From contig BEXV01000005.1 in assembly GCA_003118195.1 (NCBI GenBank), positions 896,076 through 960,075 on the forward strand: DNA of 64,000 nt, given 5' to 3'. Numbering within the stretch: position 1 is the stretch's first letter; the number at the start of each line of letters is the position of its first letter. The notes below the pieces were generated by a model that was given only the letters and a program-made list of their open reading frames with translations, ran no database searches and had not been told where the DNA came from. Source of the DNA: Hemicentrotus pulcherrimus (taxonomy: Eukaryota; Echinodermata; Echinoidea; Camarodonta; Strongylocentrotidae). Positions 12,461-24,407 of this stretch are shown here, piece after piece. A program made the position numbers and the translations under genes.

Positions 12461-13079
12461 TTATTATGGGCCTCTGACTTCACTTTGTCATCTGGTCATA
12501 GGGCCCACTCCAGCAAAGCATAGAGATCTAGATCTAGATCTAGATTGTTAATCACTTGTTTACTTGTTCATTTGTTGTGTTAGCATTAGTGAGTATTGAA
12601 TAGATCTATGTGTAACTCTATCATTCTCAGTCTCTGAGCTCTGTGAGTGTGCATGACTGTGTTGCCACAATTATTATTATTCATAATATTTTAATAACAT
12701 TATTCACATGACCAGTGATTAACTCACAGTAGCACAGACATAATAATGCTCCTCATCGCTGATTGAATGTAACTTGTCAACTGTGCATGCATACGTTTTT
12801 TTAGATGAAAGAAATGTAGTTCATTTTTATTCAATTTGCGAGAGGCAAAGTTCACCCCCATCCCATTGAAATGTGTGTAGTCTGTATTGAGATTAGCTGT
12901 TGAAATTTAATGTGTTTCAAATAATGGGATGTCAGTGAACTTAGATTTCTAAGCATCGTTTCATAGAACCGTCACAAGTTCACAGACATCCCATTGCAAT
13001 GCGTGTTAAATTTAATACAAGCGTTTGAAAGGTTGTCGTTAAACTTGTACTTACACGTACATTGTAGGACAATTTCGTG

Positions 13080-13405
13080 AAACGCTGCCTTAATGGTTCC
13101 CAGGACCTGGCCCCTGTAGTCTAAACCGTACAATTAGACTACCCATCACTACGGGGTTCTTACTTTGTTTGTTTTCTTTCATTACATTTTACTTGATTAA
13201 TATTAATAAGACACAATTTTGGTTCCCCAATATTCACCTTATGTTAATTACAAACAAATTGTTGATTATGTAATATTTTATTGTACTTTAGTCTTCAATT
13301 TATTCAGGTAATTGTATTTCTTTTTTTAATGTATTGTTTGTTTGTATTTCTTGTTCAAATTTATCTGTGAAAGATGGAAATAAATTCAAATCAAATCAAA
13401 TCAAT
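13080..13405 (+). mobile_element. Possible LINE 3' end with short tandem tail
   Basis: The non-coding stretch ends in gaaataaattcaaatcaaatcaaatcaa, a short tandem tail of the kind seen at 3' ends of non-LTR elements in this window. No reverse-transcriptase sequence is preserved upstream, so the call is tentative. Confidence 0.35.
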
Positions 13406-13980
13406 CAAGTCTGAAACTTCAAAGGCTAAATATCGAAAAGGCACAACTAGAGAATTAGGCTGTTCAACGTGTTTGAAATCTTTGGACACTGATGGTTAAT
13501 AACAAGTGCCGGGTAACACAAGGCTAAATGTAAAACAAAAAGTCAAGAGGTAAAAATGTATGAGGTAAGAATGTCAGAATTAGAAACATAGAAAGTAAAA
13601 AATGCAAGAAGAGATAAATTATTAAATATCAGGCTTAAATTAATAATAATGATTAAAATGCTAGTGACAGTCATTGTATTTCAAGCACCTTATCCAACTA
13701 AAGTTGTAATGAATTAAATTTACCATTACTGTAAATGTCTATGATTATGATTTTTTTTTGGTTTTTGTAAATTGATCTCTGTAAATTTTTACCAGTCAGA
13801 AACACATTTTCAAAAGGACGATAATACTAAATAAATTTAACGAATAGAAAATGTGAGCCACATGTGAGCATTGCTCACTGTTGTCCATGTCTGCCAAACC
13901 CTGAATCATTTCCAATTATTGGTTATGAATCAGTCAATATTTTCACTATGAAACGAATTTGAGGAGACATGGTGGGCTTT

Positions 13981-14290
13981 CTACATTTATACCTTTGACA
14001 TTTATCCCCAGGAAGACTAGGCCTACTTCTTTTATTTTTTGTCTCTTGCTTTTTTACCTCTCTTTTTTTTGTTACGACTGGTATGTTTACTGATGACATT
14101 TTTTTTACTTCTGGCTGTGAGATTGTTAACCTTTAAAATTGTTACCTCTGCACATATTTACCTCTTATATTTTTACCTCTTATATTTTGTGTACCTCTGG
14201 ACACTTTTACCTAAGGCAGTTTTATCTCTAGCATCTTTACCTCTGACATCTTTACCTTAGACATTTGTCTTTGTGCTTGTTCTTACCTTT
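13981..14290. repeat. Degenerate T-rich tandem repeat (tttacctctgacatt-like)
   Basis: About fifteen imperfect copies of a unit like tttacctctgacatt follow one another, with drift in length and sequence. Related words in inverted orientation (aagaggtaaaaatgt) occur near 13545. The open frame here is a product of the low complexity. The repeat ends about 460 bases before the ASB-type start codon. Confidence 0.5.
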
Positions 14291-14748
14291 GATATTAAAT
14301 CTATTTCATTGATCTCTCTCTTTTGATGATTCTATCAGTTAATGTCAGAATAGTTATCTATGTAATGAAAGGCTGTTTCATTGATTAAAAATTCTTAACT
14401 GGAATCTAGATTTATTCTATGCTAAAGTAAGTTCTAGATCTAAGCCACTATTTTTGTGTTTGAGTAACCTTAACATGAAGTAGGTTTGACTCTTGAAATT
14501 GAGTGTACTAGACTACAACACAAACCCCCAGAAAATGTAGCTTGCTATCTCTCCCGCTTCTGTCAGAATCTAAAGGATGAGAATTTTCCTGTTTCTAATC
14601 TTAGTAAACTTCATTCTTTTTTTTTTCGGTTGGATTGCAGATTTGTGTTCAATTCCTATTGCACTTGTGGAAGATCATTCACCACTCTGTAATAAATATA
14701 AAAACATCCAGGCACACTGGGAAAACATTGGAGACACGTGGTAATAAA

Positions 14749-17700
14749 ATGTCAGATGTTGATGAAGGCTCCTTCGTTGAGTCTGATGAGGCAGGCCCAC
14801 AATGGGAGGACAGAGGAGATCCTTACGTGGTTAGTTTTGATGAGGATGATCAACATGAGACCAGTTCAGATGGATCAAGCAGTGATTGCGGAGATGTCCT
14901 TCTTCCATTCGAGAGTGAGCACCCCAACAAATACGTTCCTTGGGCGATGAAGCAGTATCCTCCAGATATTATCGAGGCATGGACCAGGGTTCACAACTGT
15001 ACACTGTCTGGCAACCATCAACTTGCTTCAGAGTTCTTGGAGAAGTTGTCAAAAGAAGGTCTGTTACATGTTTTTACAGTTTCCTCACATATTGTTATGG
15101 TTTAATAATGTTTTGAAGGCCATCTCTTACCACTTATATTCATGATAAGTTGGTGGTTATGTGAAATAAATTTAAAAGTAATGTAGAGAAAACACAAAAG
15201 GGCATGCCATGTCAATTGATGAAGATGTCATCTGCTCAGACTCATAAGGGAATTAAATAGTATACTCGATTTGAAGTAAAGTCCTTCTGGCTCTCAATAG
15301 ATGATATAAAGACCGAAGAATAAAATAAGTAAAATTTCACGCCTGTAACTGTTACATGTTTAAACGCCTAGTGTACCACCCTGCAGCTTTTAACAAATGG
15401 GGGCTTCAGTAGTTTGAATGTACTTGACAGATGGGTCTCATCAGACAATATTATCTATCTTTTCCTCAGTACTGGACCAACCGAATCACGAAGGAGAGAC
15501 ACTGCTCTACATGGCTGCCTTCAGAGGCCACACCCACATGGTTTCCACTCTGCTCAAGGCAGGAGCAAACCCACACAAGGGAGATGAGTTCTTTGACATG
15601 ACTCCGCTCTTTGTAGGTAAGCTAAATCATATATTTCCCTGATAGCTGATGATGCAGGATATAGCTGTTATTACTCTTCTTACAATTGTCTGATTGTTCA
15701 ATTCAGTGTTCTACTATTTATTAAAGGCTTCATAGTCATATATCTGAATTTGAAGAGGTTGAAATCCCAAACTTGTAACGAAACCGGTGCGCTGTTGAAT
15801 TCTTCCCAGCAGCTTATCTTGTCAGGATGCCTTCTGCTGGTAGGTTTTCTTAGTCCGGTGCCAATTTCGCCGTAGATCCGTTTGGCAGAGATATACTGCC
15901 CCGTTGACTTTGACACCCCCGTTGACTTTGACACCACTCTGATATATTGCTCTGCAGTCTGCACCACCTCTCGACCAGCGTCCAGCCGACACTACCAGAC
16001 CGTCACAGGTCTGTACTTCACCATCGTCTACTACCAACCGTTGTACCGTCGTGTACCACCAGCAGACTAGGCAAGTCCGCTTCTGCACCTTTCAGACGTC
16101 TATACCAGTCTGCTTGTGCATGCAACTCAAATTGGCCGCACCAGTTTGATACATGCACCTTCAAACAACCAGACGGTCTGACTTTGTATAGTCAGCTTTA
16201 CTCGACCATGCCAATGGCTCTGCTACGCAGTAGTCCCTACCAGCCATCTACTCCAGACCACCGACCACTGGACCACCAAACCACCGAAAGAGCAACCCTT
16301 GGTATAGTCTAGTGCTAGAACGCAAAAGACCCAACAAACACAATCCTAACCATGGTCGTCACCTAAGACCAGAAATCAATCTTAGGTTTCCTCATGGAAA
16401 GACATGCAAATGATCATATCAATCATTTCATTTGCACCAACTTTATTGGGCAAAATATCCAAACATTGTCTGATTACTTTACAGTGTAAATGTGCCCAGT
16501 GGGCAACAGCAATCTTGTAGACCATGACAGGAAACTCCTGGACACATGAGACACTTGATTTATTTAGACATTTCTTAAATATTTGTTATTCTTGTTGGGT
16601 TTCCAAGAATTATATAAACATTGGTATAACTTCACTTTCCAATATCAGATCGGAATAATCCATATATCAAATGAAAGCACTAATTTTTAATCTATAAAAC
16701 TAAACATAAGAAAACAAGTAATTATTCATGGACGATTAGTAATAAGACTAAAACTGTTGAAAACATGCACGATCAAACATATCTTGAAATTGACACATGA
16801 CTATAGCATTGTATGTTTAACTGGAATTACATCATCTACGCCGAAGATATGAAGCAACGAAATAAGACAAGTGATTTTCTTGACTCCAAACATAGCTATC
16901 TACAAAATAAAACCAATTTTGTGACATTATTGTAAAAGAATCATTGAAAGTTTTGGGCAAATTTTTGATTGAGAGTGTTGACTGTGTTTTTTTAATTGTT
17001 TTGTTTTTGTTTTTAGTGTATTTTATTGATGCGCTTGTGGGAAAAAGGTCATTTTTTTTTTACTTTCTAGCATTTGGCCTTTCCTTAACCCTTCAGTAAT
17101 GGTTTTTCATCTCTCTCCCACTCTCCCACTCTCTCTCTTTCTCTCTCTCTCTCTCTCTGTTGCTGCCTCTATCTTTCTCTACATATAGCTGTACAAAACT
17201 GTCACATTGAGTGCGTCAACAAGTTGCTGGAGTACGTCCCTGTCAATTTTGAGAACAACAGCGGTTTCACTGCCCTCTTCAAGGCAGCGCAGTTCGGACC
17301 GAATAAAGCCATGCTTGGATTCATCAGCCGACCTCCTCCGCATCTGCAGGAAATACTGAATGAAGCAAGTCCTCAGAATGAAGTTATTCTTGATACTCTG
17401 CTTGAAAAAGGTACTTATAATAATAGTGATGTAGTATGGGTTCTTATATAGCACTCATGTCTGTCATATTTGACTTACTGTTTTACCTGGGCTCAAGTTT
17501 AGCATGGATGCTATTACTTGAATTGAATTGAATTGAATTGAATTGAATTGAATTGAATTGATTTATTGTCCATAACAAATGGAAATTCATTGTTCACTGG
17601 TATATGTGTGTTACAAAGATATGTACAAAATTAGACAGATTATAAAACATAATAACATAAACTCAATGGCGTTTCATCTAAGAATACAATCTGATTACTT

Positions 17701-20502
17701 GCATAGAAATGGAGGAAAACAAAAATAAGGTAACAAAAATAAGGTAGGAAAACAAAAAAAAAATGCTGTAAGTTACAGCACTCTTAGCATTTCAAGGAAC
17801 TAATTTCTAACTGGGTACCACTTTTCTTCACTCAAGTGGAGAGTGGCAATTGCAGATTAATGTCTTGCCAAAGGACATTACATAATAGAGCTGTGACAGG
17901 AATTTAAACCCTATACCTTGTGCTTCATGATAAATGCATGATATCACTTGTTGAGAACAAGACAGGCATGATATATCCTTTTATTTTAAGTTTGGTTTTA
18001 ATGCTCTTCTGGCTCTCTGCAGACAAAACTTAGCGAAATATGGCAGTGTTTATTTTAAAAGAAAAGGTTTTCAGGTTTACCAGGGTTGATGTTTATTTAG
18101 TTCTTTACCTAATAGTCTTTCTTTTTTTTTCTTTATAAAGAAAATATCCATATGCACCTGCAGACACTACCAGTTACAGAGAAATTTTGTTTCTAAGGCA
18201 CTAAAACTCAATGTTGTTATTATAAAGTGATACACTACACCTACCGGTAATCTTAACCATTGCAACCTTATCTCCTACTCTAGCCTTATATCTATGATGA
18301 AATAAGAAGAGTGTCAAGCAAATGTAGCCAGAGCAAAAATTGTGTCACCTTATACCCCAAGAAAATTCAGTATTTCTCTTAATCTTGCTTGACCATGCAG
18401 GAGCCAATGTGAACTTCACGTCAAAGGTTGGGCTCACCCCACTCCTGGTGGCCACACGAGAAAACAATGTGTACGCTGTGAGGAGGTTGCTGGAGTGTGG
18501 GGCCGATCCCATGGCCCTCTACAAGCATCCTATCTCCTCCATGAAAGAACCTCTCTCAGCCCTCGACATGGCTGCTGAAGACGAGAGCACGGAGTAAGGC
18601 ATTCATTTGCTACGTTTTGAGATTCAACTTCACTCTGAATGACTGCTGCTAGGTTTATGTTTATTTAAATGTGTGTATAATTTGATGACAAATATTACTT
18701 GTTCTACAGTGTGTACCAAGTGATAATCAATAACTAATTCCATCAGTGTTTATTAGTATATCCATTGGTGTGTTATTAAGTATTTCTGAATAATGTTAAA
18801 TATCATTATCGTTGCACCATTATAACAATAAAATCACATTATTTTGGAGGCAGTTGTTTTCTTTTCTTTGGGATTCCAATTTTTCAACTACAATCCCTAG
18901 TCAATATTCTAAACTTGATAAGAAATCTTGTTCTGTCTCTCTTTGCAGATCATTACGAGTCATCCTAGAAAAATGCAGTGATAATAAGACCTTGATGTCC
19001 AGAAACAATGCCATGTGTTTGGCAGTTCGCAAGGGGAATCTACCCTGTGTTCAGGCACTTATCGATGCAGGATTAGATGCCGATATGGGTGTGAAGCTAC
19101 CACCTGCAGAACTTGAGCAGTTCCGATCATCGCAGGATGCAGTACCCATCCTCACCTGTGTGGACAAGGTTAATCTTGAACTGGTGAGGTATCTCCTGTC
19201 CAGAGGCGCATCACCTCTTTATCGCAATCTTCCTATCACCGAGCCACTGGATCGGTGTCCTCTCTACAATGCTTTCCTCAAGAGCAACACACTGTTGGAG
19301 ATCCTCCTTATACACTGTGCTGACATGAAATCTTGCCCAACACTCAGAGACATCTCTTTCCCTATCACAGGACTTGGTGTATGGGAGCAGTCCCCGTCCT
19401 GCTTTGAACTTGTATTGCAGGCTGGATTCAGACTTGATTTAGACTCTATGACCTTTGATGATATTCGTTTGCACCGAAGAACTGTCAAGGAAGTGGCCAA
19501 GATTTGGTGGACTTATACTGATGAGATTCCAAAGAATGAACATCTTATTGAAATTCTTGATACCTTACCTGGTAAGAAAAAGAAAATATTTATTGCAATT
19601 CTTGTTCATCATTTATGCTGCTTGAGAATAAGCTTGAATGTGATTTTTATGGTTTACTGAAGTTGGTGCCAGAAGCATTATGTTTCTGGGTCATCTGTCC
19701 GTTAGTCCCTTCGCCTGTTTTTCTGTCTGTCTGTCCCTTCTGTACGTCTGTCCGTCCCGGTTTCTTTAATCGTGAAGTCTCGAGAACACTTGGAGGTACA
19801 AAGTTCAAACTTGGTGCCATTTGGGTCATGAAGTTTATAATTGGGCCTTATATGCTGTGAGATAAAGTCAGTAGATTTAGCAGCAAGAAGGTCAAAGGTT
19901 GTTGAGTTATAGGGTTTCTTGATAATCATTTGAGCAGTGAACTTCAAACTGTGTATTGGTAGTCATAAGAAAACTAATTGGCATAAGGTGTCAAGTACAT
20001 GTGTATTAGGTCAAAGGTTATTTTTGGAATGTTTGTGGGTATTTTCAGTGATACCATTTTCAAGATAAGCATGGATTTTCCATAGATTTATTTCTTCATC
20101 ATTTCAAATATTGTACATCAACATTCAGATAGGAAAATGGTAACTATTGAATTAATTTAGGCAGAGGCATATCAGAGATGCAGTCGCATTCATTTTCTTA
20201 TCTCTGAAATTTCTACAATCCAGTGCAATTCAAGCCGTGATTTTTCTTTGTTAAGTTCCCATTTAGTATTTCTTTTAATGACATGTGTCTCTTTACTACA
20301 TTTTTAATACTGAAGCCATACATAATATAACTCATTTTTACTTCATTTATCTCTTGTCTCAGAAATGCCTCGGTCGTTGGCCGATCTGTGTCGAGTGACG
20401 ATACGAAGGAGCATCTGCTTTCCCAAACTGGCCAAGCCTTCAAAGTCTGTGCAGCTCTTGCCAATACCCCAACACTTGCAGGACTACATAGGACACGCAT
20501 GA
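14749..20502 (+). CDS. Ankyrin-repeat and SOCS-box (ASB-type) protein, complete gene, six coding exons
   Basis: The exons are 14749-15058, 15470-15616, 17189-17410, 18401-18593, 18949-19571 and 20363-20502, giving 544 residues. All introns are GT/AG and the phases are consistent (1,1,1,2,1). ASB proteins are substrate receptors of Elongin B/C-Cullin5 ubiquitin ligases. Residues 1-60 are acidic and probably disordered. Ankyrin repeats run from about 105 to 420 (for example HEGETLLYMAAFRGH, VGLTPLLVATRENN, RNNAMCLAVRKGN). The last 45 residues form a SOCS box: PRSLADLCRVTIRR is the BC-box-type start and LLPIPQHLQDYI the Cul5-box-type LPxPxxLxxYL end, then GHA and stop. Length matches ASB2/3/14/15-class members; the vertebrate orthologue cannot be fixed by eye. 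The ATG at 14749 is preferred to an in-frame ATG at 14635 because of its context and the acidic N-terminus. Confidence 0.9.
15617..17188. other. ASB-type gene intron 2
   Basis: The intron holds a GC-richer island (about 15780-16310) with open frames on both strands and a doubled gttgactttgacacc word at 15902-15933, but nothing family-like. Poly-pyrimidine and CT repeats (about 17116-17158) precede the acceptor acatatag. The island may be an old insertion. Confidence 0.4.
17519..17561. repeat. (GAATT)n microsatellite, possible non-LTR tail
   Basis: Eight or so copies of a five-base unit are followed by gatttattgtcc. On the minus strand this reads as the 3' tail of a retroelement. Similar tails stand at 35165-35180 and 58206-58220. 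It lies in ASB-type intron 3. Confidence 0.7.
17808..17945 (-). mobile_element. SINE, tRNA-derived family, truncated copy
   Basis: The copy contains the family words ctgggtacca, gtggagagtggca, gattaatgtcttgccaaaggacatta and a degraded B-box-like tgacaggaatttaaaccc. It reads as the reverse complement of the copies at 23570, 26322 and 62815. It lies in ASB-type intron 3 next to the GAATT tail. Confidence 0.6.
19640..20060. repeat. Probable dispersed intronic repeat with gtctgtccg core
   Basis: A short tetranucleotide-like core (tctgtctgtcccttctgtacgtctgtccgtcccgg) is followed by tttctttaatcgtgaagtctcgagaac and a spacer of phrases such as aagttcaaacttggtgcc. This pattern resembles common dispersed invertebrate repeats. 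It lies in ASB-type intron 5 and has no coding capacity. Confidence 0.35.
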
Positions 20503-21036
20503 AAGCATTGGAGTCGGGTATAGGTCAAACTTTCACTTCCACCTTGGTACATCTGGAATACATCTATTCGCTGCTTTATGACCTGTTGACTGGCAGCTTC
20601 TAAGGTGGCTGTTTGTGGTGAGCTGTTTGTGGTCAGCCGTTAACATGGCAGTCCTTGCCCATGCAGTTTGAAGCTGTCACGTCGTGTCCATCTAGAGGAA
20701 AAGAGAATGCTACTCTACATCAGTTTTCCTTCATACTGCCTGGAAAACAAATGATTGCATTGCATCAAAGGTGAGGGGCTTTAACCAGAGCTGAAATGTC
20801 ACCAGATCAAATGCAGGCCTGGTCACCCCTTCGTCTGGTTGTGTCCTTTTATGGCCATCTTGACCATGAACCTGCAGCAGGGTGTTGATCATGCACTTCC
20901 TGATCACCATCTGTTGGCAGAATCGCTCGTCCATCCCAGGCCTAGAATCAGCTCCAGCCTGATGGGCTTGCCTAGTCATTCAGTCTCTTCATGAAATATT
21001 TACCTAGGCCCTTTTTTTATAAATTTGAAATATATA

Positions 21037-21212
21037 TACAGTCAAACCTGTCTATAGCGACCGCCCAAGGGAGATACAAAATGTGGTCTTTGCAGACAAG
21101 TGGTCATTGTAGACAGGTTCCTTTATAGTACATGTTTCAATGAGAAACCATTTTAAAGGGAAACATAAAATGTGGTTGTAGACAGGTGGTCACTAAAGCA
21201 GGTTTGACAGTA
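21037..21212. mobile_element. MITE-like element with tacagtcaaacctg terminal inverted repeats
   Basis: The left end tacagtcaaacctg and right end caggtttgacagta are inverted with one mismatch, about 175 bases apart, and both are flanked by tatata, a plausible target duplication. The inside repeats tgtggtc and gacaggt words. It has no coding capacity. Likely a non-autonomous DNA transposon. Confidence 0.65.
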
Positions 21213-23569
21213 TTTATATATATCTGTACTGAAATGATTGGCATGTGAATGGCTGTAATCATATTTGTCATATAGTTGTGGCAATTGTTGTTCAGAATGT
21301 TTTGTTTTGGTAAAGGGACCCTGATGTGTGAAAGATAATTTTAGATGTTTAAGATCAGACTGATTGGGTATTGTGTGAGCCAGAACATACCGGAATCGAA
21401 CAAACATTTGCTGTTCAACAAAAGTCATTATTAGAGATGACGTCATATGGATGGTAAGAGGTAAAGAGGTGAAACAAAGGAGGGCTCAAAGTCTACCAAT
21501 CAACAAAATTTTTGTTCTCTATGTAAAGGGTTCCGCGTGGCTACACCATTGAAATGTGAGCTTCAAATGTTCTATGAAGAGATAAGGCATGTTTAAACAC
21601 ACTCTTGATGAACATAAAAGAGACTTGGGAGTAGACTACTTCAGGTTTCAAGTTAATTAGTTTCACATTACACAAAACAGAATTCACCTAAATGACAAAA
21701 TCATACCATAATATGATATATACTCAAAGTATGACATTATATAATTTAGTCTTTGTAAAGATGTCAAAATGAATTGTATGAATGGAAGGTTTATATACAG
21801 GGTGAAATGTGAGGAACCTATTAGAAAGCTTAGCTTGTAGATTATAGATTCCACTAAAGGAAACATTTGATTGAATGGGTTGCAGTGATGGAGCACCTGT
21901 ATGCACTTGCACCAAATAGGGCTCCATCTGCATACCTGCCAACCCTTCCGAATAATCCGGAATATTCTGTTTTTCTGGATATTTAGGACCCCAAAATCCA
22001 GAATATTCCCATTTTAAAAAAAAATGATTATTTTGTTTTTGTTTTGTTGTTGTTGTTGTTGTGTTGCTTAAGCAAAATTAAGCTTGTTTTATCATATGCC
22101 GCGATGTGAGAGTTCCCATATTGCATGCGTTGAAGGGCTGCATGATTGAGCAGCGAATCGGTATTCACTTTTTTGCACAGATTTACCGCGTATTGCCAGT
22201 TACACTGCCGCTGCATGTGCGAACATTTCAAATGTTGGCAGGTATGCATCTGGTTTCATGCTTGCGGTTAATATATTTTTTCCCCTTCATTCTCTTTTAT
22301 CTGTCAGGAAAGATGGGTTTTTTGTAGGTTGATTTGATAGATTCTAGCTGTACACAAATTATAATTTTGGGTGATTGGTACACTTTAAACCCAATTGTTT
22401 TCTCTTACCATTGAAACACTTGATTGTTAAAAAAACTGAATATGAGGGTTAAGATATTATGGTAGTGAAATGATAATTCAGAAAGCTGGTCAAAGGTTGT
22501 CAACATGTATTAGTTTTTTATGCCAGATTTGTGAAGACTACCATATATTAGAGATAAAAAGTTAGAAAAATATGAAAGGAGAAGAATAGTCAAATTTTTT
22601 GTAATGGTGCTATATTTGGAACGAAAGCTTGGAATAAGAAGGGGAAGGAGATACATGTAGAAACTCAGAACTTAGAATTTAATGAAGCATATCGGTGCAA
22701 TAAAGGCTAAGAAAGTAGACTTGCCCCTATTACTCCTCTATAAATGTTTTTGAGGTTATTTGTTTTGACAGTTTATTTACCTTAAAATCTTGTACATGTG
22801 TGTCTTCTTTACATTAATATAAATGAACAATGCCTCAAGATGTAGAATAAAAATGAATTTTCACATTGAATTCAATGAAAATATTTGATATGATTTAAGA
22901 TATAATTGTGTCGAAATTGAAACCATATAGGCATGCATACACTGGTGATTGAATCAAAAGGTTCATGATTCAAGTCTCACTGCAGCTATATTTGCCATTC
23001 TCAACCCTGGTGTATGTGTGGGACATGAATGTAGCTTTTGTTATTCCATCTTCTTATTATATTAGTAGGAATGCAGAGATTCAATGACTTTTCTTGTTTA
23101 AAATCCAATTAATAGTGTGCTATTATTGAGAGAAGACCTAAGTTATCATATTACCCAGATAAATGACTCATGAAGACGGACAGTCAACCTGTCCGAAACT
23201 TCGAGTCCACTCTCCTGCTCCTGCTCTGCAACTCTACTCGCCAACTCAACCAGCTTCTCACATCTACTTAACTCTCCAACTCAATCCAGTCTTCTACTTA
23301 ACCTCTCATCCTGTCTACAACTTTTCTGGTTTACAGCCCTTTTCAGGACTACACTCACTTTAGAAAGATACTCTTCCTTCCAACCTCCACTCTCTCGCCT
23401 TTCCATTTCACTTCCACTTTCATCCACTTTCCTTATGCCTCCTAGGACTTTACACATGGTGTACCGTAAACCTCTTCCGCAAGATAAATGTGTGTTATGT
23501 ATATTAGTATGGCCCAAGTTTAGTATACGGTACTATTTTTTTAATGCAATTGGGCAAGTCTTGGCTATA

Positions 23570-23878
23570 GAGGTGTTGTGCTATAGTGGTTCATTCACCT
23601 GATCCTCAATCCAAGGATTGAGAGTTCAAATATTAGCCCGGCACTAATGTCCTTTGTTAAGACATTAACACACTTTTGCCACTCTCCACCCAGGTGTTAA
23701 ATAGGTACCTGGTAGAATGCAATTCAGTCATTGTATTTTGCATTTTAGGCATCTGCAAAATGACACCTGGTTGGAATGCTCCCCCATGGAGTGAAAAATG
23801 TGCATACATTGTTTGCAGGCAAGCTGGAGTCCGATGAACAGGGTGATAGTATTTCCGTAAAGCACTTGTCTTTATAGA
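23570..23878 (+). mobile_element. SINE, near full-length copy of the tRNA-derived family
   Basis: It begins with the tRNA-like part (gtgctatagtggttca, an A-box-like word, then gagttcaaatattagccc, B-box-like). It continues with the family body gcactaatgtcctttg, gccactctccacccagg and taggtacctgg, and ends near cgtaaagcacttgtctttatag. It is the longest of at least six copies or fragments in the window. Confidence 0.65.
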
Positions 23879-24151
23879 AACATCCTCAACTTCTTAAGCA
23901 CTAACCCAGATTATCATTTGTTATTTGTTGGATAGGTATTAACAACATGGAAGACATAACGGTAGTTTGATTTAGATTGATGATCACTGATCTGATCATC
24001 AATTTGCTAGCCTGACAAGCGATTGGTTCAGACCAACTATTGACCAATATATGATCCTTTTGATGTCAATAAATGGGCATAAGAGACACTGCATGAATAA
24101 ATACCTTTGGACTTTTCCGGCTGATAATGTGATGTTGACAAACCCCAAGTC

Positions 24152-24407
24152 GAGGGATCAGTGACGCAAAGATGGAACTCCATATTTTGCCCAAATGAGT
24201 ATTTGATATCAAAATGTTCAGGAAAATGTGGGCTTTCCAGGAAACGCAGATTTAACTCAACCCAACACCCCATTGAAGTCAATTTCTAGTGAAAACATAG
24301 ACTTACCGTACATGTAACTCCTTATGGCCCAAGTGCTCAGTGACACATAAACCACTTTTTCTCAAAATGGCAAAAATGGATTTACGTCTTTGTGTCACTG
24401 ACCCCTG
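24152..24407. repeat. Imperfect inverted repeat
   Basis: The arm starting ggatcagtgacgcaaagatgg (about 24154) pairs with the arm ending acgtctttgtgtcactgaccc (about 24403), with mismatches along roughly 45 bases and about 150 bases between them. An internal ctcagtgacacataaacc word repeats the motif. It is non-coding. Confidence 0.5.

Larger units (their letters stand above)
11069..14748. other. Divergent intergenic region with repeats and a gap
   Basis: No gene is visible. The stretch holds a G tract at about 11537, an N gap at 11805-11836 between C tracts, a GC-rich hairpin at 12406-12460, an agatct tandem at 12526-12545, ATCCCATTG-family words at 12860-12990, a possible LINE 3' end at about 13080-13405, and a degenerate T-rich tandem at about 13980-14290. 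Promoters of the two flanking genes must lie at its ends but show no recognisable core motif. Confidence 0.45.

Noticed and set aside
13370..13405. CRISPR-like array of tcaaa repeats
   Set aside because: Five-base tandem tail without spacers, in a eukaryotic genome.
14635..14748. Earlier in-frame ATG for the ASB-type protein
   Set aside because: The extra 38 codons look like translated leader (HLWKIIHHSVINIKT) and the acidic MSDVDEG start is more natural; an upstream exon or start cannot be excluded.
15822..16312. Overlapping open frames on both strands in ASB-type intron 2
   Set aside because: They result from a locally GC-rich stretch; the ASB frame skips over it with good splice sites.
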